DNA of 64,000 nt from Acidobacteriota bacterium (GTDB lineage: Bacteria; Acidobacteriota; Aminicenantia; Aminicenantales; Saccharicenantaceae): assembly GCA_033549365.1 (NCBI GenBank), contig JAWSUF010000001.1, positions 434,001 through 498,000 of the forward strand, given 5' to 3'. Made by a program: the position numbers and the translations under genes. This document shows positions 58,530 to 64,000 of the stretch, piece after piece. Numbering within the stretch: position 1 is the first letter of the stretch; each line of letters opens with the position of its first letter. The notes beneath the pieces are model-generated. The model saw nothing but the letters and a program-made list of their open reading frames with translations. It made no database searches and had not been told where the DNA came from.

Positions 58530-58608
58530 TCTCAAACCCTTTCAAAGGCTTTCCTTCTCCGAAAAATGGAGAACCGTCAAACTTCAGCGGGATGATCCGT
58601 GTGCTTCG

Positions 58609-58637
58609 ATGATAAGGGACGGAATCCCGTCTGTCAA
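58609..58637 (-). promoter_or_regulatory. Promoter of the opine dehydrogenase - mutase - ligase cassette
   Basis: Minus strand TTGACA (58632-58637), a 17-nt spacer holding the palindrome GACGGGATTCCGTC, and TATCAT (58609-58614). The palindrome between the hexamers could be an operator. A TTCTCC/GGAGAA hairpin lies in the 5' leader. Confidence 0.7.
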
Positions 58638-58649
58638 GAAAAGAGCGGA

Positions 58650-59204
58650 CTAGCCCCGTTTGGGGAGAGAATCAAAAGGAATATCCTTGAGGCGGGGGAA
58701 ACGGGAGTCCTTGTCCGAAACAAGGGGATGTTCGACCGGCCATCGGATGCCGAGATCAGGATCGTTCCACAGCACCCCGCCCTCGGTCTTTGGATCGTAG
58801 AATTCCGTGCACTTGTAGACAAAGAGGGCCGAGTCGCTGAGCACACAGAAACCGTGGGCGAACCCGGCCGGAACATAGACCTGCAGGCGGTTTTGATCGG
58901 AAAGGGTTTGCCCGGTCCAGCGCCCAAAGGATGGAGAATCCGGACGGATATCGACGGCGACGTCATAAACCTCGCCCGACAAAACCTGGACGAGCTTGCC
59001 CTGGCCGCGGGGATGCTGAAAATGAAGCCCCCGCAGCACGCCTTTGGCGGAAAAAGACACATTGTCCTGGACAAAAGGCTCGGATAAACCGAACTCGGCA
59101 TAGCGATCCCGGCTCCACGTCTCCATGAAATAGCCTCGGGAATCGGCGAAGGATTTCAGTTCGACAAGAACGACTCCGGGAAGATCGGTCTCGACGATTT
59201 TCAT
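58650..59204 (-). CDS. rfbC: dTDP-4-dehydrorhamnose 3,5-epimerase
   Basis: This 184-residue cupin has [51 protein letters not shown] and [15 protein letters not shown], with the catalytic His and Tyr of RmlC. ATG 59204 overlaps the rfbA stop (ATGA); longer frames run inside rfbA. With RfbA it supplies dTDP-L-rhamnose precursors for surface glycans; rfbB and rfbD are not in the window. Confidence 0.95.
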   Translation of the reverse strand: MKIVETDLPGVVLVELKSFADSRGYFMETWSRDRYAEFGLSEPFVQDNVSFSAKGVLRGLHFQHPRGQGKLVQVLSGEVYDVAVDIRPDSPSFGRWTGQTLSDQNRLQVYVPAGFAHGFCVLSDSALFVYKCTEFYDPKTEGGVLWNDPDLGIRWPVEHPLVSDKDSRFPRLKDIPFDSLPKRG

Positions 59205-60082
59205 CCCTCGTGCTCCCGGGCCAGCTGCAACAGATACTGGCCGTAGTGATTTTTCTCCAGGGGATCGGCCAACTGCATGAGCTGCTCCCTGTCGATCCAG
59301 CCCTTTCGAAATGCAATCTCCTCCGGGCATGAAATCATCAGGCCCTGGCGCTGTTGAACGGTCTGAACGAAAACACCGGCCTGAAGCATGGCTTCCGGAG
59401 TTCCCGTATCCAGCCAGGCGATGCCGCGTCCCAGCAACTGGACATGGAGACTTCCGTCTTTGAGATAGGCGTTGTTCACATCGGTGATTTCCAATTCGCC
59501 GCGGGCCGAGGGGCGGATCTTGGAGGCAATGTCTGTGATCCTCTCGTCGTAGAAGTAGAGACCGACGGCGGCATAGTTCGACTTCGGACGGGCCGGCTTT
59601 TCCTCGATGCCCAGGACACGGCCCGCGCCGTCGAATTCAATGACGCCGTATCGCTCGGGATCGCGGACATAATAGCCGAAAATCACGGCACCCTCGCGAC
59701 GCTCGGCCGCCCGGTTCAAGGCTTCCGGAAGCCCGTGACCATAGAAAATATTGTCACCGAGGACGAGGCAGGCCGGACCGCCCTGAAGGAAATCCCGTCC
59801 GATGATAAAGGCTTGGGCCAGCCCTTCCGGACGCGGCTGCTCGGCATACCGGAGACGGAGACCCCACCGGCCGCCGTCTTCCAAAAGATGGCGGTAGAGC
59901 GGAAGATCCTGAGGCGTCGAAATGATCAGGATGTCCCGAATGCCGGCCAGCATCAGAATCGTCAAGGGATAATAGACCATGGGCTTGTCATAGACGGGAA
60001 GCAGTTGCTTGCTGACGCTACGGGTCACGGGATAGAGGCGGCTTCCGCTGCCGCCGGCCAGGATGATGCCTCGTCGTTCCAT
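59201..60082 (-). CDS. rfbA: Glucose-1-phosphate thymidylyltransferase
   Basis: This 293-residue nucleotidyltransferase starts [35 protein letters not shown], the full RmlA signature. It continues with [45 protein letters not shown] and the C-terminal [14 protein letters not shown]. It makes dTDP-glucose. Its promoter (60117-60146) faces away from that of the TPR-protein gene. Confidence 0.96.
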   Translation of the reverse strand: MERRGIILAGGSGSRLYPVTRSVSKQLLPVYDKPMVYYPLTILMLAGIRDILIISTPQDLPLYRHLLEDGGRWGLRLRYAEQPRPEGLAQAFIIGRDFLQGGPACLVLGDNIFYGHGLPEALNRAAERREGAVIFGYYVRDPERYGVIEFDGAGRVLGIEEKPARPKSNYAAVGLYFYDERITDIASKIRPSARGELEITDVNNAYLKDGSLHVQLLGRGIAWLDTGTPEAMLQAGVFVQTVQQRQGLMISCPEEIAFRKGWIDREQLMQLADPLEKNHYGQYLLQLAREHEG

Positions 60083-60116
60083 GGAGCCTCCGCAGGATCA
60101 ATATCCGATTGAGGGC

Positions 60117-60146
60117 ATTTTATCTCAAAATCCGGCAAATCGTCAA
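60117..60146 (-). promoter_or_regulatory. Promoter of rfbA-rfbC
   Basis: Minus strand TTGACG (60141-60146), an 18-nt spacer and TAAAAT (60117-60122), about 34 nt before ATG 60082. Confidence 0.65.
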
Positions 60147-60151
60147 AAAGC

Positions 60152-60181
60152 TTGACGGGTTTTGAATGAATTCACTACAAT
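60152..60181 (+). promoter_or_regulatory. Promoter of the TPR protease-like gene
   Basis: TTGACG (60152-60157), an 18-nt spacer and TACAAT (60176-60181). Its -35 box is 5 nt from that of the divergent rfbA promoter, so the two may interfere. Confidence 0.65.
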
Positions 60182-60201
60182 GAGTTTTGATAGGAGGTGT
60201 C

Positions 60202-62031
60202 ATGAAACCTTTCCGCAACGCCATTATGTTCCCCATCATCGCCGCCCTGATCGCGTCTCCCCTCTTATGCTTGCAGGACGACGATGCCAAGCTTTTCGAC
60301 AAAGCCGGCCCGGGCATGATTTCCCTTGTCGCGACCGGAGCCAACAATGAGACCGTCGGACGCGGGACAGGTTATCATGTCACTGAGGAATTGGTCGCCA
60401 CAGCCTACCACGTCATCAGCCGGGCCGACTCCGTCGACGCTCTGAACATCAAGGGTCGAAAAGTGCGGGTGGACGGGATCGTCGCTTTCAACAAGGAGAT
60501 GAACACCGCCCTGATCAAAGTCCGCGGTAAAACCGCTCCTCTTGCTTTGGATACGGAGTGGAACCCCGAGAAAGGCACCCGCGTTCTGATCGTCGGGGCC
60601 AACGAGTCGGGAGAATTGACCCACATGGAAGGGGTTGTTCGGAACACCCATCAGTTCGACTCCGTTCGGCGCTTTTACGAAATCGGGGCCTCGACCCCCG
60701 AATCCTTCAGCGGCGGAGTCATTCTTGCGGAGAACGGCATGGTCGTGGCCATGATGGTCTCTTTGGAGAGGGGCGTCAGGATCGGCATTCCCGCCTCCTT
60801 CGTTCAGGGAATGTCGCGGACCGCAGCCGCCACGGCCTTCAAGAGCCGTCAGACCGAAGATTACTTCGAAACCCTAGAAGGCACCTTATTCGCCGGCCAG
60901 GCGGCCTTACGAATGAACGAATTCATGGCCGCCCGCATCCATATGGAAAAAGCCGCACGCCTGGACCCGAAACAGATTGAAGTTCATTCGGCCCTGGCCG
61001 ATATTTACATGGACCAGCGGGATTACACGGCGTCGATCGCGTCCTATCAGAAGGTCCTTGAACTCGATCCCAAGCGCGCGGATGCCCTCACCCGGTTGGG
61101 ATCCGTTTTCATGAGAATGCAGCGGTACGCCGACGCGATCGAAGTTCTGGAAAAGGCCCGGGCTCTCGAACCCCGAAACTTGCAGATCCTCTTCGATCTC
61201 GGGGGAGCCTACGAGGAAACCCGGGATTTTGCCAAGGCCGCCGACATCTTTCATGCCTATCTCAATCTCAACCCGGAACAGGTCTGGCCCGCCTATCAAC
61301 GACTCGGCAACACCCGGATGAAACTCGAGCAATATGACCGGGCCGTCGAAGCCTTTGCCGCCGCAGCGCTTCACAACCCGGACGACCCGAAGATCGCCTT
61401 CAGCCTGGCCGAGGCTTATCAGAAGACCGGCAATTTGGACAAGGCCGAGGAGACATTCGCCAAGCTGGCGGAAAATAATCCCGATGAGGCCAAATCCTAT
61501 TACGGCCAGATTCTGAAGATGTACGACGAGGCCGACATGCCCGAAAAAGCCATCGAAGCCGCAAGGAAGATTTTTGAGCTGGATCCCCAAAATGAGTACG
61601 CAGGTTACAACCTGGGCCTCATGCTTCAGAGAGTCAATCGTTACAAGGAAGCCATCGACGCCTTCCGGAGCAGCCTGGAAGTCAATCCCGATTTCAGCGC
61701 CGCCTGGTTCAATATCGGATCCTGCCACATGCAGCTCAAGAACTGGGCGGAATCCGTGGAGGCCTACAAGAAATATGTCGATCTGTCCCCCGACGACCCC
61801 AACGGCTGGATGGCCATGGGTGTCGGATACATGCAAATGAAAAAATTCGAGGACGCGCTGGATCCTCTTCGCAGAACCGTCGCGCTTCAGCCCCAAAATG
61901 CCGCGGCCCAATTCAACTTGGCCGTTTGCTACGTCAACCTCAACGATCATTTCAGCGCGCGCGAAGTCCTGAAGGTTCTCGAAAAGCTTGATCGCGGCTT
62001 TGCCGAAAGACTGCGTAAAGTCGTGCGCTGA
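60202..62031 (+). CDS. Trypsin-like (S1C-like) protease-domain protein with TPR repeats
   Basis: This 609-residue protein has a signal-like N-terminus, then a chymotrypsin-fold domain (about 30-200) with the histidine in TAYHVI (His70) and the serine in ESFSGGVIL (Ser169). The position of the catalytic aspartate reads NTALIKV instead of DLALLKV, so Asp appears to be Asn101. From about residue 225 there are about ten TPR units (for example YTASIASYQKVLELDPKRA and YKEAIDAFRSSLEVNP). It may be a non-proteolytic or weakly active scaffold in the periplasm. AGGAGGTG precedes ATG 60202. Confidence 0.82.
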   Translation: MKPFRNAIMFPIIAALIASPLLCLQDDDAKLFDKAGPGMISLVATGANNETVGRGTGYHVTEELVATAYHVISRADSVDALNIKGRKVRVDGIVAFNKEMNTALIKVRGKTAPLALDTEWNPEKGTRVLIVGANESGELTHMEGVVRNTHQFDSVRRFYEIGASTPESFSGGVILAENGMVVAMMVSLERGVRIGIPASFVQGMSRTAAATAFKSRQTEDYFETLEGTLFAGQAALRMNEFMAARIHMEKAARLDPKQIEVHSALADIYMDQRDYTASIASYQKVLELDPKRADALTRLGSVFMRMQRYADAIEVLEKARALEPRNLQILFDLGGAYEETRDFAKAADIFHAYLNLNPEQVWPAYQRLGNTRMKLEQYDRAVEAFAAAALHNPDDPKIAFSLAEAYQKTGNLDKAEETFAKLAENNPDEAKSYYGQILKMYDEADMPEKAIEAARKIFELDPQNEYAGYNLGLMLQRVNRYKEAIDAFRSSLEVNPDFSAAWFNIGSCHMQLKNWAESVEAYKKYVDLSPDDPNGWMAMGVGYMQMKKFEDALDPLRRTVALQPQNAAAQFNLAVCYVNLNDHFSAREVLKVLEKLDRGFAERLRKVVR

Positions 62032-62060
62032 CCGCATCCGCCCGACCGAAAGGCAGAGAC

Positions 62061-63455
62061 ATGAGCGACAATCCGGCCTCCCGTCCCAAGTCCTTTAACC
62101 GGAGAGATTTCCTCAAGGCCGGCGGAGCCGCCGGATTGGGTGCGGCCCTGGGCCATTTGGCCTTTCGCCATGCGGCGGCCCATCCGCCGCAAATCGGCGG
62201 CATCGCCCCTGTCGATCATTTCGCCGTTCCTCCGATTCCCACGGTCCGCGTCGGCTTTGTCGGCGTCGGAATGCAGGGATCGGGGCATTTCCGGAATTTC
62301 CTGCGTATCGAAGGCGTCGAGATCAAGGCCGTTTGCGACATGCGCCAAGAGCGGGTGGACTGGGCGAAAAGCCAGGCTGAAAAAGCCGGCCGGCCCATTC
62401 CCGTCGGTTATGCCGACGGTCCGGAAGACTTCAAACGCATGTGCGATACGGAGGAACTCGACCTCGTCTACAATGCCACGCCCTGGGAATGGCATACGCC
62501 TGTGTGCATCAAGGCCATGGAAACCGGTTCACACGCCGCGACCGAAATTCCCGGCGTCCTGACCCTGGACGATTGCTGGAAGCTTGTCGAAACGGCGGAA
62601 AAACAGAAAAAACACTGCGTGATCATGGAAAACTGCAATTACGACAGGACCGAATTGATGCTTTTCAACATGGTCCGGCAGGGCCTCTTCGGCGAACTCC
62701 TGCACGCCGAATGCGGCTATCTCCATGATCTGCGCGGCTACAAATTCGGAACCGCCTATTATCCCCATGATTGGCGGTTGCAGCATTCCATCAAGCGCAA
62801 TGCGGATCTCTATCCCACCCACGGCCTGGGACCGGTCGCCCAGTGGATGGACATCACCCGGGGCAATGCCTTCGATTTTCTGGTGTCCTTCAGCAGCCCC
62901 GCCCGCTGTCTTCACCTGGAAGCCGTCAAACGCCACGGCCCGGACCACCCTCTGGCCAAAACGGACTATGCTCTCGGCGACATCGTCAACACCATGATCA
63001 AAACCCGCAAAGGCCAGACCATCCTGGTCACCCATGACACCAATGCTCCCCGCCCCTACAGTCGAAAAATCCTGATCCAGGGCACCCAGGGCTTGGCCCG
63101 AAAATACCCTGAGGAAAAACTTTACCTGGAAGGAAAAAGCCCCTCTCACCGGTGGGAGGACCTCGCGAATTACCGTGATGAGTACGAACACCCTCTCATC
63201 AAATCGCTCAGCGAACAGGCCAAGGGCGCCGGCCACGGCGGCATGGATTTCATCGAGGATTACCGGCTCGTCCAGTGCCTTCGGGAAGGCCGTCCGACCG
63301 ACATGGACGTCTACGACGGCGTGACCGTCAGCGCCGTGATCGAACTCAGTGAACAATCCATCGCTTCCGGCAGCATGCCCGTCAAGTGTCCCGATTTCAC
63401 GCGTGGCCGCTGGAAAACCCGTCAACCCCTTCCGATCATCGGCGGGGAAGCCTGA
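62061..63455 (+). CDS. Tat-exported Gfo/Idh/MocA-family protein, GH109-like
   Basis: This 464-residue protein has a twin-arginine signal (FNRRDFLKAGGAAGLGAALG), a Rossmann domain starting VRVGFVGVGMQGSGHF, then TPWEWHTPVCIKAMETG, CNYDRTELMLFNMVRQGLFGE and YPTHGLGPVAQWMDITRGN. The last blocks match glycoside hydrolase family 109, NAD-dependent alpha-N-acetylgalactosaminidases. It probably acts outside the cytoplasm on glycans. It follows the TPR gene by 29 nt and may share its transcript. Confidence 0.85.
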   Translation: MSDNPASRPKSFNRRDFLKAGGAAGLGAALGHLAFRHAAAHPPQIGGIAPVDHFAVPPIPTVRVGFVGVGMQGSGHFRNFLRIEGVEIKAVCDMRQERVDWAKSQAEKAGRPIPVGYADGPEDFKRMCDTEELDLVYNATPWEWHTPVCIKAMETGSHAATEIPGVLTLDDCWKLVETAEKQKKHCVIMENCNYDRTELMLFNMVRQGLFGELLHAECGYLHDLRGYKFGTAYYPHDWRLQHSIKRNADLYPTHGLGPVAQWMDITRGNAFDFLVSFSSPARCLHLEAVKRHGPDHPLAKTDYALGDIVNTMIKTRKGQTILVTHDTNAPRPYSRKILIQGTQGLARKYPEEKLYLEGKSPSHRWEDLANYRDEYEHPLIKSLSEQAKGAGHGGMDFIEDYRLVQCLREGRPTDMDVYDGVTVSAVIELSEQSIASGSMPVKCPDFTRGRWKTRQPLPIIGGEA

Positions 63456-63497
63456 GGCCGCCCTTCCGAGTCGTTCTGAAAAACGGGAAAAAAGAAG

Positions 63498-63571
63498 CGC
63501 GCCCGGCAGGATTCGAACCTGCGACCGTTGGATTCGAAGTCCAGCGCTCTATCCAGCTGAGCTACGGGCGC
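63498..63571 (-). tRNA. tRNA-Arg (anticodon TCG)
   Basis: On the minus strand the acceptor GCGCCCG/CGGGCGC, D arm GCTC/GAGC, anticodon loop CTTCGAA and T arm GCAGG-TTCGAAT-CCTGC fold normally. The anticodon stem CTGGA/TCCAA has one C-A mismatch at its outer pair. CCA is not encoded. Confidence 0.93.
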
Positions 63572-63583
63572 ACGCTGTTGATT

Positions 63584-64000
63584 CTAATGAGTTTGAGTGG
63601 CCTTTTCGGGCTCATCAAAAAAGCCTGTTTTTTCACCACTGGCGACATTTTGACGACATTGAAACAGGTTTTCCGTCACCCGCTCGATCGCCGTCCGTTT
63701 GTCGGTGTCCGTCGGATGAACATAACGCATGGTCATTTGAACCGAGGCGTGCCCCAAGATCTTTGAGGTCGTCACGAGGTCCGTCACCTTCACCAAACGA
63801 TAGGCGGCCAAGTGCCGGAGGTCATGGAAACGGAGCCCCGCGATTCCCGCAGCCCGGAGCGCCGTCGAAAAGGATCGCTTGATCTCCGTGATGTTCTTCC
63901 CGGTCTCGAAATTCATGAAGACATAATCACTTTTTCTTTCTAAAGAGTCAAGCTCCGCAATCAGCCGGCCGTCGATGGGAATAACGCGCTCACGCTTTGT
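63584..64000 (-). CDS. Tyrosine recombinase/integrase, C-terminal part, cut by window edge
   Basis: The frame is open from the window edge to the stop at 63584 (about 138 codons). It begins TKRERVIPID, has the catalytic HDLRH box (LRFHDLRHLAAYRLV), LGHASVQMTMRY with the second histidine and the nucleophile tyrosine (RYVHP), and a short tail. This is the catalytic half of a phage-type or genomic-island integrase. It sits 12 nt from tRNA-Arg, a usual attachment site. An internal ATG at 63916 is not the true start. Confidence 0.88.
   Translation of the reverse strand, partial: TKRERVIPIDGRLIAELDSLERKSDYVFMNFETGKNITEIKRSFSTALRAAGIAGLRFHDLRHLAAYRLVKVTDLVTTSKILGHASVQMTMRYVHPTDTDKRTAIERVTENLFQCRQNVASGEKTGFFDEPEKATQTH

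Overview
This 64 kb window is bacterial chromosome: GC-rich, densely packed, with sigma70-type promoters (TTGACA / TATAAT-like) and many 4-bp ATGA overlaps. No ribosomal RNA or marker phylogeny is available. A VWFA-related secreted protein of the type common in Acidobacteria, a sortilin/VPS10-type beta-propeller protein, a Tat-exported GH109-like enzyme and the overall gene set fit an Acidobacteriota / Aminicenantes-like organism. That placement is inference.

Layout: 1-4967 (minus strand) is a nucleotide-sugar operon: ribbon-helix-helix protein, AlkP-family phosphodiesterase, WbpP-like epimerase, UDP-HexNAc dehydrogenase and a truncated UDP-glucose dehydrogenase. 5075-11024 is phoH - 7TM-HD phosphohydrolase - ybeY - corC-like - era. 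11072-26279 holds an essentially complete aromatic amino acid pathway in two transcription units: pheA-tyrA, then aroF-aroB-aroD-aroE/K-aroA-aroC-trpE-trpGD-trpC-trpF-trpB-trpA. 26420-30160 has a MinD/ParA-like ATPase, asnA and a cysteine synthase gene. 30297-33852 contains a decayed TonB receptor, tRNA-His, an SLC13-type transporter and a gene fragment. 33929-41551 holds an NCS2 permease, thiE, tsaE, nnr, gap-pgk-tpiA-secG and tRNA-Leu. 41767-54193 holds a VWA protein, a methyltransferase, thioredoxin, an AlkD-like protein, hemW, metG, a second methyltransferase, a palindromic repeat, a large propeller protein, a DUF2179 protein and a putative outer-membrane protein. 54257-58529 is a three-gene cassette (opine-type dehydrogenase, cobalamin-binding mutase-like protein, asparagine-synthase-like ligase without its catalytic cysteine). 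58650-63455 has rfbC, rfbA, a TPR protease-like protein and a GH109-like protein. The window ends with tRNA-Arg and a tyrosine integrase cut by the edge.

The most striking result is a set of four short leader peptides that fall outside the usual gene-length cutoffs. Each sits directly in front of the biosynthetic gene for the amino acids it encodes in a cluster: Phe/Tyr before pheA-tyrA, Phe/Tyr/Trp before the aro-trp operon, Asn before asnA and Cys before the cysteine synthase gene. All four have the control codons immediately followed by the same module, encoding (R/W)A(V/D) and containing GGGCGG, which in three of them closes a hairpin with CCGCC(C). In three of the four the -10 box lies only 6-7 nt from the leader ATG, so the leader transcripts look leaderless. 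This is best read as one shared, amino-acid-interchangeable attenuation system, with details (no tight hairpin-plus-T-run; C-rich tract after the stop; Shine-Dalgarno sequestration in one case) unlike the textbook enterobacterial form.

Other notable items are an in-frame palindromic insertion in aroA, tiny coupled ORFs ahead of aroF, phoH and the AsnB-like gene, and a nested palindromic intergenic element at about 49.1-49.2 kb.
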